From positions 124,001-188,000 of the forward strand of contig NW_026515482.1 in the NCBI RefSeq assembly GCF_014898815.1: DNA of 64,000 bases. The letters run 5' to 3'. Made by a program: the position numbers and the translations under genes. Below the pieces are notes generated by a model. That model saw nothing but the letters and a program-made list of their open reading frames with translations. It did not search any database and was not told the DNA's origin. Every line of letters starts with the position of its first letter. Position 1 is the first letter of the stretch. This stretch comes from Panonychus citri (lineage: Eukaryota; Arthropoda; Arachnida; Trombidiformes; Tetranychidae). This document shows, piece by piece, positions 44,011 to 57,976 of the stretch.

Positions 44011-47000
44011 ATGAATCTTAATCTTAATTCAATCATCCAATTGGAATCAATTTGTGGTGAATCAATTCTATGGGTAAGTTGGTAACTGTTTCCACTTTTA
44101 GGTTTCTCACCAAAATATTGGTTCATTTTTAGTTATTTTATGATTGATTGGTTTATTGATTAGACTGTTGGTCGATATGAGAAATCGGATTAACAATTGT
44201 GGTTAGATATTAATTTTGTATCTTGAATGATTCAATTTCTTTTTTTCTGATTTCCTTTTTATCTTTTAGGATGTTAATTCAACTTGGAATTCAGATTTTC
44301 CTAAATTGTCTCGATGTTTTCACACTACGATTCTCAATTGGTTACCAACTTGTTTCCTTTGGTTACTTTGCATCTATGAAATTAGACGAACAATTAAAAT
44401 ACGGAGACAATTGATTCCTTGGAACTGGATTAACACATGCAGATTAATTTTATCCACATTAAATATCCTCATAAATGGTTTACAATTAGTCAACATAATC
44501 TTCAGATATTTTAATTCATCTAATCCATCAGTTGCTGCTGATTTTTACTCTTCCTCAACTAATATTATCTCATTTGTAAGTAATCAATGTTTCATTTTCA
44601 ATTGTTATCATTGTCAATTTCCACACCGACTTCAGTTAATCAGATTAGCATGATGCAAGTTCCTTATTTGTTGCTCTTGAGAAAATAGTAGTATGTTTAT
44701 TAACTAATTACTTTTATCAGTTTACAATCGTTCTGTCAATGCCTTTATTAAACTTAATCTAATCTTGTTGATCATCTTGACATTCTCAATCGAATTGTTT
44801 ATATTGCCTGGATGATTCCATCATGTTCCATGTTAGTGCATACATTTGACTTTCGGTTATACAATTTGGATAATTAACTTACTATTTGATGGTTGTTCTT
44901 GTTATCGATTATTTATCTGCCTAATAACTTTCTATTTTCATCTAGAGTTTTAGGAAGCACTTAAATATTTCCATAATTTAATCTGACTGAATCTTTCTCA
45001 TGTTATCAATAATCTTTTATTCGAGTCATTAACTTATCATTTTGATTGTCTTTATATCTTCTCATAGACATTGGTCAGTCTCTTATTCCATTACCATCGT
45101 TTGCGTGGTATTCACACAAGTGCCATCATTTGGATTTACTTTTTTCTACAAACAATTTGTACTTTTCTAATCGCTTATTCGACTTGGGTCGATTCTTCCG
45201 AATACACTGGGACAGAGGTCATTTTGATGAATATCTTTTTCGTATCAAATCTCTTTCTACTTATCATAACTTCTTTTGCTGATAAAGCAAAGCCATCAAC
45301 CGATGAACATGAATTAATCGTCGAGAAAGACAACATATCCAGTAAGAAGTATAGTCCAGAAAACGAAGCATCTTTTCTAAGTGTCGTTTTCTTCTGGTGG
45401 TTCAATAAAATGGCCATTTTGGGCTGGAGAACATCTTTGACTACTAAAGACTTGTGGGAACTTCGAGATGATTTGAAAACAGAAAATCTCATTGGAGCTT
45501 TTGATACGAAACTGCATCAACAGGTTGAAAAACAAAAAAGATTATTCAGAGTTAACGATAATACAAATGTCTCATCTCAACCCTTCAAGGTTAAAGTGAA
45601 CATAATCCCGATTCTAATCAAAGTTTATGGCATATACTTGATGAGTGGAGCTTTTTTCAAATTGGTTCAAGACGTACTTTCATTCATAATCCCACAATTA
45701 TTAAAGTAATTATGCAAAAAGATAAATTTGATCTCAAGTTGACACTTAATTAATGTTTCATTGCTCACTGAAGGTTATTAATCTCATTCATAAAGAACCA
45801 ATCAAGTGAACCCATTTGGCATGGATTCTTAATTGCATTCGCAATGTTCATCATCTCATTTGCTCAGACCGTTTTCGTGAATCGTTATTTTTATAGCATG
45901 TATATTCTTGGAATGAGAGTAACTTCAACTTTAACTGCGGCAATTTACAAGAAATCGCTGAATTTAAGCGACAAAGCTAACAAGGAAGTGACTTCGGGAG
46001 AAGTAGTGAATCTAATGTCCGTAGATGCCAAGAGATTTCTAGATCTACTTCCGTATCTTAACTTAATCTGGTCGGCGCCTTTGCAAATTCTTTTGTCTAT
46101 TTGGTTTCTTTATATCGAACTAGGATATTCTTCTTTGTTTGGTCTCGGTGTGATGGTTCTGATGATGCCGATCAATGGAGCGACTGTTCATTGGTGTCAA
46201 AAGTTTCAAGTAAAATTCATGGAGCAAAAAGATGAAAGAGTAAAGTTCATGAATGAAATTCTGAGCGGGATAAAGATTATTAAGTTTTATGCTTGGGAAA
46301 ATTCATTTCTAAAGATCGTCAATGAGCTACGAAAGAAAGAGTTGGGTCACTTGAGAAGATTGAGTTACTTGGAAAACTTCAGTGCGTTTTTGTGGCTCTG
46401 CTCTCCAATGATGGTATCGGTGGCCACTTTTGCCGCATATGTATTGATTCAAAAAGAATCATTAACAGCAGAAAAAGCATTCGTTTCTCTTTCGCTATTC
46501 CATCTACTCCAATTTCCTTTATCTATGCTACCCGAACTTTTGTCGTATTTCGTCATGGTTAGTAACGAATTGTTCGTAATTTTGCTTCACTAATACAATT
46601 ACAATTCTTTTCATTTCTTTATTTAGACTTCCATATCTATAAGGAGAATCAACAAATTTCTTAGCTACGAAGATCTTGATCCTTATGTAACAAGAAACAA
46701 TGAAGTTTATGAGATCTCAATTGAAGATGGTTACTTCAAATGGAACAAGAAAAAACAAGAAGATAACAAAAATAGAGGAAAGAAAAACTTTTTTTCTCGA
46801 ATCAAAAAAGATAAATTGAGCACTAACCTCGAATCTTTGGCAAAAGAAATTCCGACATTGCAAAAGATCAACATGAAAGTGAAACCTGGTTCATTTGTAG
46901 CGATTGTTGGTTCTGTTGGTAGTGGTAAAAGTTCATTGTTAAGTGCGATTCTCGGAGAGATGGAGAAAATATCAGGACGAATTAATATCAATGGAAAATA

Positions 47001-49512
47001 TTCAATCGCTTATGTCGCTCAACAAGCATGGATTCAAAATACTTCATTGAAAAACAACATCTTATTTGGTTCTCCATTTGATGAAAGTAAATATAATCAG
47101 GTAATTTCTGCCTGTGCATTAGAACCTGATATCGCTTATTTACCTGGAGGAGATGAAACGGAAATCGGCGAGAAAGGAATTAACCTTTCAGGTGGACAAA
47201 AACAACGAGTTAGTCTTGCTCGAGCTTGTTACAGTGATTCTAATCTGTTCATTTTAGATGATCCATTAAGTGCTGTCGATGCTCATGTAGCTCAACATAT
47301 TTTCAAAAAAGTTCTAAGTTCAAAGACTGGAATCTTAAAGAATAAAACTCGAGTTTTAGTGACCAACAAGTTGGATCTTTTATCCAAAGTCGATAGTATT
47401 TATGTTCTAACTAATGGTGTTATTACCGAGAATGGAACATACAAACAATTGATGGAAGCTAAAGGAGAGTTTTGTGATCTCGTTGAACAATTTACTAATC
47501 AATCAGTTGAAAATGACAGTGAACTGCATGAAGAATTAGGCAAAAGTAAATCGGTCGATAAAAAAGATGATTTTAAACTACCTGAGGAAATTCAAGACGA
47601 CAAGACGAAATTGATTGAAAATGAAGAATCAGAAACTGGCAAAGTCAAATGGTCAGTTTACTTCGAATACTTTGGAATGGTTTCTATTCTTTGGACATTA
47701 CTTATCGTTTTGAGTCATGGAATTTCAAATGGATTCCAATTAGGATCAGATATTTGGTTGGCCAAATGGTCAAGTGATTCGACAACTCAAAATGTTACTC
47801 TGTCCAGCACCGAAATGAGACTTGGAGTTTACAGCTTTTTGGGACTAATGAAAGGTAACGAATCTCAACTATTTGTAAACAAATTTTGGAATCTTTTTTT
47901 CGCTCTATTATCATAGGTGTTCTTACTCTTATTGGGTCTTTTTCTCTTGTCAATGGTACACTACGAGCATCCATTGGATTTCATCGAAATCTTGCACATA
48001 AAGTTTTTCGATTGCCAATGTCGTTTTTCGACACTAATCCCATCGGTAGAATCGTTAATAGATTCTCAAAGGATATTGATGTGATAGATACTGGGTTACC
48101 AATGGTTTTGAAGTGAGTAACAATGAAGAACTTGTATGATTGTTTAATTATTTTGTTATAAAATTTTTATTGTTGTTTTTTTTAGCTATTGGATTTTGTG
48201 CCTTTTCGAAGTAATTTCCGCTTGCATCATTATTTGTATCAATACTCCTTTGTTCATCATTACTCTGGTTCCAATCACAATAATTTATATTTTTATCCAA
48301 CGTGTTTATGTCTCATCATCCCGTCAACTTAAGAGACTCGAATCGGTCACTCGATCGCCGATTTATTCACATTTCGGAGAAACACTAAATGGAGTCAGTA
48401 CTATTCGGGCTTTTAATGTCTCCGAGAGATTCATTCAGGAATCGGCTTATAAAGTTGATCACAACCTTTCGTGTCTCTTCCCCAGTATTGTAGCGAATCG
48501 ATGGTTGAGTATCAGACTAGAACTATGTGGAAATCTTATGATTCTATCAACTGCCATTTTCGCAGTTCTTTCTCGAGGTTCTCTTGATCCCGGTGCTGTT
48601 GGTCTCGCTGTTTCATACGCTCTCAGTATAACAGGCTCACTTAACTGGCTCGTTCGAATGGCTTCTGATTTGGAAACAAACATTGTTGCTGTTGAACGTA
48701 TTATGGAATATTGTAAATTAAAAAGCGAAGCTGATTGGTATGAAGGTAAAGTTATGCCACCTGAAGATTGGCCATCAAAAGGATCAATTAAATTCGATAA
48801 ATATGAAACTCGATATCGAGAAGGAACCGAATTGATTTTGAAAGGAATTTCAGGAGAAATCAAAGGATTGGAAAAGATTGGAATTGTTGGTCGAACTGGA
48901 GCTGGTAAATCGACAGTTACTCTGTCATTGTTTAGATTAATTGAAGGATCAGGAGGATCGATTTCTATTGATGGTCTTAATATCAGCGAATTACCTTTGC
49001 ATCCATTGAGATCTCGTCTTGCAATTATCCCTCAAGATCCAGTCCTTTTTGGTGGAACCTTGAGATTCAACTTGGATCCATTTGATTGTTATTCAGACAA
49101 TGATATTTGGGATGCATTGTCTCATGCTCATCTCAAACAATTCGTTAATAATACTGGTCAAGGTCTTAATTACCAAATAGCTGAGGAAGGAAAAAATCTT
49201 AGTGTTGGACAGAGACAATTGTTGTGTTTAGCAAGAGCTTTACTTAAGAAACCAAAGATTCTATTCCTGGATGAAGCAACTGCAGCGATTGATTTGGAAA
49301 CCGATTCATTGATTCAGAAAACAATCAGAACAGAATTTAAAGATTGTACAATATTAACGATCGCTCATCGTTTGAATACAATATTAGATTCTGATCGGGT
49401 GATGGTCTTGGATCAAGGTCAAATCGCGGAATTTGATGAACCACAAGTTTTGTTAGAAAACAAACAATCGATATTCTATTCATTAGCTAAAGAAGCTAAT
49501 CTTGTCTCTTGA
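44011..49512 (+). CDS. ABCC-5: ABC transporter subfamily C (MRP-type), complete
   Basis: Exons 44011-44073, 44270-44575, 45068-45705, 45774-46557, 46627-47854, 47917-48112 and 48186-49512 give 1,513 residues. Domain order and ATP-binding motifs are as in the sister copies and all are intact. The intron pattern matches ABCC-4 (an intron inside TMD2, none in NBD2). The first two exons and upstream DNA are nearly identical to ABCC-4 and ABCC-6, so these three arose by recent tandem duplication. TMD1 is about as close to ABCC-4 as to ABCC-6. It ends KEANLVS like copies 1-4. Confidence 0.93.
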
Positions 49513-50073
49513 TTATTGGTTAAATGAATTTCGTTAAACATTAGTCATGTTGAAATAATGTTAAATAAATAGTTTTAGAATAATTCAATCAAATCAATCA
49601 CTTTTGAAAAGCAAAAAGAGAAAAAGTAAGAGAAAATGTAAGCGAGCTAATTAGCTAAGCGGTGAGTTAATCAACTGGCTGATGTCGATTTGAGCCAATA
49701 ATCAAACGGCTCGAGTGAAACACCAGTATGAGTGGTTTAGCGACCGGCTCAGATCGGCTGGTTTCGTCATCTAATTACAATCGACTGAGTTGATAGATTT
49801 TCGGCTTTGACTTTGGCTTTGATTGTTGATCGACTGACTCCACCAACCACCTTCGGAATCTAGAAATAGTTTTGAAACTTGGTTAGTTATTAATATGATT
49901 TAAGAGTAAACGTGGGGCATTGTCAACTCCTCAAAGGCCATCTTAATGATTGGTGCGTTTTTTTAAGAAAACATAAGCATTCATTTTCCTTACTCCATTT
50001 TTATATTTAAATCTAATTATTTTTAGATCAATTTTAGTTACAATTATTTTGTTAAATTAACTCTTCAATCAAT
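49513..50073. other. Intergenic region between ABCC-5 and ABCC-6
   Basis: No gene seen. A GC-richer patch (about 49640-49870) stands out but has no recognised content. From about 49990 it repeats the ABCC-5 upstream sequence. Confidence 0.5.
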
Positions 50074-53000
50074 ATGAATCTTAATTCAATCATCCAATTG
50101 GAATCAATTTGTGGTGAATCAATTCTATGGGTAAGTTGGTAACTGTTTCCACTTTTAGGTTTCTCACCAAAATATTGGTTCATTTTTAGTTATTTTGATG
50201 ATTGATTGGTTTATTGATTAGACTGTTGGTCGATATGAGAAATCGGATTAACAATTGTGGTTAGATATTAATTTTGTATCTTGAATGATTCAATTTCTTT
50301 TTTTCTGATTTCCTTTTTATCTTTTAGGATGTTAATTCAACTTGGAATTCAGATTTTCCTAAATTGTCTCGATGTTTTCACACTACGATTCTCAATTGGT
50401 TACCAACTTGTTTCCTTTGGTTACTTTGCATCTATGAAATTAGACGAACAATTAAAATACGGAACAATTGATTCCTTGGAACTGGATTAACACATGCAGA
50501 TTAATTTTATCCACATTAAATATCCTCGTAAACTGTTTACAATTAGTCAACATAATCTTCAGATATTTTAATTCATCTAATCCATCAGTTGCTGCTGATT
50601 TTTACTCTTCCTCAACTAATATTATCTCATTTGTAAGTAATCAATGTTTCATTTTCAATTGTTATCATTGTCAATTTCCACACCGACTTCAGTTAATCAG
50701 ATTAGCATGATGCAAGTTCCTTATTTGTTGCTCTTGAGAAAAATAGTAGTATGTTTATTAACTAATTACTTTTATCAGTTTACAATCATTTTTGCCCGCA
50801 TTAAACTTAATATCTAATCTTGTTGATCATTTTGGTATTTTTATTATTAAAAACAGCAATAGTTAAGACTCTCATGTTCCGATCATTCAATGATTCTAAA
50901 TTTTTTCTATTGATCTTTAAATCGTATTTAAGTTCATTGATTGTTCGTTGATTGTGTTTACTAAGTTAAATTAAAAGTTATTATAATTTTGTTTCAGAAT
51001 AATTTAATTTTCACGTTTGTGTCAATTGTATTTCTAAAAAGATACAAGGAAACAGAGAAACGACTAAGAATACATTAGAAAAATGAATCATTTCATTTTT
51101 TCATTCAGGCGAAATTCCCTATTTGAATGCCTTTTGTTATTTTTATTTTGTCTCAGTGTTTTAAGAAGCCTTTAAGTAATGTTGTAATTTAATCTGACTG
51201 AATCTTTCTCATGTTATCAATAATTTTTTATTCGAGTCATTAACTTATCATTTTGATTGTCTTTATATCTTCTCATAGACATTGGTCAGTCTCTTATTCC
51301 ATTACCATCGTTTGCGTGGTATTCACACAAGTGCCATCATATGGATTTACTTTTTTCTACAAACAATTTGTACTTTTCTAATCGCTTATTCGACTTGGGT
51401 CGATTCTTCCGAATACACTGGGACAGAGGTCATTTTGATGAATATCTTTTTCGTATCAAATCTCTTTCTACTTATCATAACTTCTTTTGCTGATAAAGCA
51501 AAGCCATCAACCGATGAACATGAATTAATCGTCGAGAAAGACAACAAATCCAATAAGAAGTATAGTCCAGAAAACGAAGCATCTTTTCTAAGTGTCGTTT
51601 TCTTCTGGTGGTTCAATAAAATGGCCATTTTGGGCTGGAGAACATCTTTGACTACTAAAGACTTGTGGGAACTTCGAGATGATTTGAAAACAGAAAATCT
51701 CATTGGAGCTTTTGATACGAAATTGCATCAACAGGTTGAAAAACAAAAAAGATTATTCAGAATTAACGATGATACAAATGTCTCATCTCAACCATTCAAG
51801 GTTAAAGTGAACATAATCCCGATTCTAATCAAAGTTTATGGCATATATTTGATGAGCGGAGCTTTTTTCAAATTGGTTCAAGACGTACTTTCATTCATAA
51901 TCCCACAATTATTAAAGTAATTATGCAAAAAGATAAATTTGATCTCAAGTTGACACTTAATTAATGTTTCATTGCTCACTGAAGGTTATTAATCTCATTC
52001 ATAAAGAACCAATCAAGTGAACCTATTTGGCATGGATTCTTAATTGCATTCACAATGTTCATCATCTCATTTGCTCAGACCGTTTTCTTGAATTGTTATT
52101 ATTATAGCATGAATCTTCTTGGTATGAGATTAACTTCAACTTTGACTGCGGCAATTTACAAGAAATCGATGAATCTTAACGACAGAGCGAATAAGGAAGT
52201 GACTTCGGGAGAAGTAGTGAATCTAATGTCCGTCGACGCCAAAAGATTTCTGGATCTACTTCCGTATCTTAATTTAATATGGTCTATGCCTTTGCAAATT
52301 TTTCTGGCTATTTGGTTTCTCTACAGTGAACTTGGATATTCTTCTTTGTTTGGTCTCGGTGTGATGGTTCTGATGATGCCGATCAATGGAGCGACTGTTC
52401 ATTGGTGTCAAAAGTTTCAAGGAAAATTCATGGAACAAAAAGATGAGAGAATAAAGCTCATAAATGAAATTCTGAGTGGGATAAAGATTATTAAGTTTTA
52501 TGCTTGGGAAAATTCATTTCTAAAAATTATGGATGAGCTAAGAAAGAAAGAGTTGGGTCACTTGAAAAGATTGAGCTACTTGGAAAACTTCAGTGCCTTT
52601 TTGTGGTTCTGCTCTCCAATGATGATATCGGTGGCCACTTTTGCCGCATATGTATTGATTCAAAAAGAATCATTAACAGCAGAAAAAGCATTCGTTTCTC
52701 TTTCGCTTTTCAATCTACTCCAAAATCCTTTATCTATTCTGCCTGAACTTTTGTCAGATCTCGTCACAGTGAGTGTTTAAAGTGTTAAGAGTTTTTCATG
52801 TAACTTCACTGTAACACAAGTCCAAAAACGTATTTTTTTTTATTTAGACCTCCATATCTATAAGGAGAATCAACAAGTTTCTTAGCTACGAAGATCTTGA
52901 TCCTTATGTAACAAGAAACAATGAAGTTTATGAGATCTCAATAGAAGATGGTTACTTCAAATGGAACAAGAAAAAACAAGAAGATAACAAAAATAGAGGA

Positions 53001-55842
53001 AAGAAAAACTTTTTTTCTCGAATCAAAAAAGATAAATTGAGCACTAACCTCGAATCTTTGGCAAAAGAAATTCCAACATTGCAAAAGATCAACATGAAAG
53101 TGAAACCTGGTTCGTTTGTAGCGATTGTTGGTTCTGTTGGTAGTGGTAAAAGTTCATTGTTAAGTGCGATTCTCGGAGAGATGGAGAAAATATCAGGACG
53201 AATTAATATAAATGGAAAATATTCAATCGCTTATGTCGCTCAACAAGCATGGATCCAAAATACTTCATTGAAAAACAACATCTTATTTGGTTCTCCATTT
53301 GATGAAAGTAAATATAATCAGGTAATTTCTGCCTGTGCATTAGAACCTGATATCGCTTATTTACCTGGAGGAGATGAAACGGAAATCGGCGAGAAAGGAA
53401 TTAACCTTTCAGGTGGACAAAAACAACGAGTTAGTCTTGCTCGAGCTTGTTACAGTGATTCTAATCTGTTCATTTTAGATGATCCATTAAGTGCTGTCGA
53501 TGCTCATGTAGCTCAACATATTTTCAAAAAAGTTCTAAGTTCAAAGACTGGAATCTTAAAGAATAAAACTCGAGTTTTAGTGACCAACAAGTTGGATCTT
53601 TTATCCAAAGTCGATAGTATTTATGTTCTAACTAATGGTGTTATTACCGAGAATGGAACATACAAACAATTGATGGAAGCTAAAGGAGAGTTTTGTGATC
53701 TCGTTGAACAATTTACTAATCAATCAGTTGAAAACGATAATGAACAATATGAAGAGCCAACTAAGAAAAAACCTGTTGATAAAAAAGATGGTTTCAAATT
53801 ACCAGAGGAAAGTCAAGATGATAAAACGAAATTGATTGAAAATGAAGAATCAGAAACTGGCAAAGTCAAATGGTCAGTTTACTTTGAATACTTTGGAAAG
53901 CTCTCTATCCTCTGGACATCACTTATCGTTTTAAGTCATGGAATTTCAAATGGATTTAAATTAGGATCAGATATTTGGTTGGCCAAATGGTCAAGTGATT
54001 CGACAACTCAAAATGTTACTCTGTCCAGCACCGAAATGAGACTTGGAGTTTACAGTTTCTTGGGACTAATGAAAGGTAATGTATTAATAATATCTCAAAT
54101 GTTGTATAGTTAATATTCAAACATAAATGTAACATTTGAAATGTTACAATCATTTTCAATCTATTACCATAGGTGTCCTCACTCTTCTTGCAACTTTTTC
54201 TCTTGTCAATGGAACGCTGAGAGCATCGATTGGATTTCATCGAAATCTTGCATACAAAGTTTTTCGATTACCGATATCGTTTTTCGACACTAATCCCATC
54301 GGTAGAATCGTTAATAGATTTTCAAAGGATATCGATGTGATTGATAAATCGTTGCCAAGGTCCTTAAAGTAGGATAAAAAGTTTCTAAGCTTATTTGCAA
54401 ATTTCATTTTCATTGTTTTGTTACAGTTTTTGGATTTTGTGCCTTTTCGAAGTAATTTCCGCTTGTATCATTATTTGTATCAATACTCCTTTGTTTATCA
54501 TTACTCTGGTTCCAATCACAATAATTTATATTTTTATCCAACGTGTTTATGTCTCATCATCCCGTCAACTTAAGAGACTCGAATCGGTCACTCGATCGCC
54601 GATTTATTCACATTTCGGAGAAACACTAAATGGAGTCAGTACTATTCGGGCTTTTAATGTCTCCGAGAGATTCATTCAGGAATCGGCTTATAAAGTTGAT
54701 CACAACCTTTCGTGTCTCTTCCCCAGTATTGTAGCGAATCGGTGGTTGAGTATAAGAATAGAACTATGTGGAAATTTAATGGTTCTATCAACTGCCATTT
54801 TCGCAGTTTTTTCTCGAGGCTCTCTTGATCCAGGTTCTGTTGGACTCGCTGTTCTATACTCTCTTAACATATCAGGGTCACTTAATTGGGTCGTTCGGAT
54901 GGTTTCTAATTTGGAAACCAATATAGTTGCTGTTGAACGTATTATGGAATATTGTAAATTAAAAAGCGAAGCTGATTGGTATGAAGGTAAAGTTATGCCA
55001 CCTGAAGATTGGCCATCAAAAGGATCAATTAAATTCGATAAATATGAAACTCGATATCGAGAAGGAACCGAATTGATTTTGAAAGGAATTTCAGGAGAAA
55101 TCAAAGGATTGGAAAAGATTGGAATTGTTGGTCGAACTGGAGCTGGTAAATCGACAGTTACTCTGTCATTGTTTAGATTAATTGAAGGATCAGGAGGATC
55201 GATTTCTATTGATGGTCTTAATATCAGCGAATTACCTTTGCATCCATTGAGATCTCGTCTTGCAATTATCCCTCAAGATCCAGTCCTTTTTGGTGGAACC
55301 TTGAGATTCAACTTGGATCCATTTGATTGTTATTCAGACAATGATATTTGGGATGCATTGTCTCATGCTCATCTCAAACAATTCGTTAATAATACTGGTC
55401 AAGGTCTTAATTACCAAATAGCCGAGGAAGGAAAAAATCTTAGTGTTGGACAGAGACAATTGTTGTGTTTAGCAAGAGCTTTACTAAAGAAACCAAAGAT
55501 TCTATGTGAGTTTTTCTCTTTTTTTTCTTTTTATTTTCTTTTTATTTTTCTTTTTCATTGTTATTTTTTATTTCTCTCTCATTCTTTGCAATAGTTCTGG
55601 ATGAAGCAACTGCAGCGATCGATTTGGAAACCGATTCATTGATTCAGAAAACAATCAGAACAGAATTTAAAGATTGTACAATATTAACGATCGCTCATCG
55701 TTTGAATACAATCTTAGATTCTGATCGGGTGATGGTTTTGGATCGAGGTCAAATCGCGGAATTTGATGAACCAAAAGTTTTGTTAGAAAACAAACAATCA
55801 ATATTCTATTCATTAGCTAAAGAGGCTCATCTAACTACATGA
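50074..55842 (+). pseudogene. ABCC-6: ABC transporter subfamily C, frameshift in exon 2
   Basis: Exons 50074-50130, 50328-50632, 51279-51916, 51985-52768, 52848-54075, 54173-54368, 54427-55505 and 55595-55842. Compared with ABCC-4 and ABCC-5, one g is missing after 50463, and this leads at once to TGA 50469-50471, after about 66 residues in TMD0. All other exons are open and all ATP-binding motifs are intact; about 1,511 residues would be encoded without the deletion. It has the TMD2 intron of copies 4 and 5 and also the T-rich NBD2 intron (55506-55594) otherwise seen only in 1 and 2. The C-terminus differs (KEAHLTT). The frameshift could be a young null allele, a sequencing error, or bypassed by a downstream start. 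Confidence 0.85.
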
Positions 55843-56394
55843 GTAACTAACTAATTAATTGCTCTTACGTTCATAAATTAAAAAATTCTATCATTTCTGA
55901 TGTCTAAAAATGATAATTATATCAACGAATTAATTGATCTTATGACATCAAAAGAAAGCAATTCCATTTCAGAATCGTTAATTAATCAAGTGGCCTTTAA
56001 TTTCAATTATAACCACCTTGTTGTTATTCATTAACTTACGAAAACAAAACTATTTTGTAATTTCCTTTGACTATTGAAAAAATAAAAGAACTCAGATGGT
56101 TCAAAATTCGTCGCTCATTTCGTTAGTTCATCTCTTTGGTGTCTGGTGTTTCCGTCAATTTTCCAGATTTAATTGTCTTAAATTGAACAATAAATCAAAA
56201 ATTATTGTTTATTGTGATAATTTATTGGAAACATTGTAAACAATGTTCGTATAACAATTGTCAGGGTAAGTGATTGTGTTTTTGGATGTTTGTTTGGTGG
56301 TAAATGGTTTGGTTTTGGTGTTGGCAAAAAGACTGAACAATTTGGATTAATGAAAAAAAAACAACCAATTAGATGATAGATAATATCAATATAG
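55843..56394. other. Convergent intergenic region
   Basis: No gene seen between the 3' ends of ABCC-6 and the ISPD-like gene. AATAAA at about 56080 may serve ABCC-6. Confidence 0.5.
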
Positions 56395-57976
56395 TCATAG
56401 AAAATGAACATAACCACTGAAGTGATCGTGATTCCAAAGCATAGTTCCCAAAAATTTAATAATTTTCGCTGGATCACTTTTGTTTGATCCTAAAATGTAA
56501 TTGTCTGTACTTGATTTAGTATAACGGACAACATCACAATATTCAGATTCCTCTAATTCCTGGTGGAATAGAATAACATGGGCCCAATTAGAATACTTTT
56601 GTCCTCTTAGGATAGATTTTTCTTCGTTTTTGAAGGCTGACCAACTCTCAAGGAACCAGAAAAAGACTAAAGATTCATTTGGAGCACATTGATTGTGACC
56701 ATTTCGATATGTTTCAATGTAGACTTTTTTGAAGCGTTTCTTCAAGTCCTTTTCTACTCGTTCAATCAGCAAGAAATCATCATCAACGCTTGAAGACATT
56801 GGTATTAATTTTATGGTCCTTATTTCTGAATAAGATGAAAACAAAACAATTTGATAAGATATTAATACAAACTGGAACAATTTAGAATCACTTACCTTTT
56901 AGCATTCCCTCTACAGCATAAAGATCCTTTTTATAAGTAACTTTAAATAGATTAGAAGGAGATCCTCGAACAACTTTGGTCTTGACATCGGTATATTTTC
57001 GTACCAAGTCCATACATTCAGTGCCATTATCAAGATCGAAATCAGTTGCTCCATCATAACCCTTTTTAATCACTTCGTATCTGAATACTTGAGGCATTTC
57101 ACTTTGTTTGAACAAATTATGATCAAGTATATCGGAGACAAAATTTTCTGAATCAATTTTTACTGTAGTTGATATTAAATCGCAAATCGGTCCTGCTGCC
57201 TGTTTAACGAAATACAAGATAAATATTAGAAACCGGCAGACTAATAATTAATCAAATTTACACCAATTACCCCATTTTCTTTTGCCATCTCAATTAATTG
57301 GGACAGTAAATTTGAGTCTACCATCGGTCTGACTCCATCATGAATAATAACTAATTCAGGTCGATCTGTTAATAAGGAAGCAATATAGAAATATAATTAG
57401 AATCATTGATCCCGAGTGATTAACATGTACTAACACAATCAACAAACCTGGTCTTTTGTGTAGGTAATTCAAAGCTGTATTAATTGAACGATGTCTACTA
57501 TCACAGCCTAAGATGACAGTTAGTGATCCCTTTTCAAGTTGATTTGAAAAATATGACAGAACCTCTTCTCGGACAAGACTCATATATCCTTCGGGACAAA
57601 CTACAACAACAGTTAAACCATTTCGAAATCTAAACAATTAATAAAGAGAACAAAAAGAGAAAAATAATTGACGTCAGTTTGATGTGTGAAAATCACAAGC
57701 TATTGTTGATGGAGTGAGGGAATTGGGTGAAGTGAAGAGCTACACTTACACTGTTGACGATAATCTGGAAATGAAAAGAGAAACAAATAAATAAAATAGT
57801 ATTAGAAAATGAAAATTGAATTATTGATGATCTATCGATTATTGTACTTACTTGACAAATGTAGATATTGTATAATAAAGTAAAGGTAGGCCATCAACTT
57901 TAACAAATTGTTTGGGTGGTGAATTATCAAAACGAGAACCAGTACCAGCAGCTGGAATAATTATCCCGATGCTCAT
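56395..57976 (-). CDS. CRPPA: ISPD/CRPPA-like D-ribitol-5-phosphate cytidylyltransferase
   Basis: Exons on the minus strand 57852-57976, 57750-57764, 57448-57629, 57271-57365, 56896-57199 and 56395-56825 give 383 residues. The N-terminal IspD-type domain has the nucleotide-binding start MSIGIIIPAAGTGSRF with PPKQF, then GCDSRHRSINTAL, the signature HDGVRPMV, and MPQVF with GATDFDLDNG; it ends near residue 240. A C-terminal domain of about 140 residues follows, as in animal CRPPA. The enzyme makes CDP-ribitol, used in O-mannosyl glycan building on dystroglycan. A 15-base exon (57750-57764) is needed to keep the frame. The total is shorter than human CRPPA. Confidence 0.9.
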
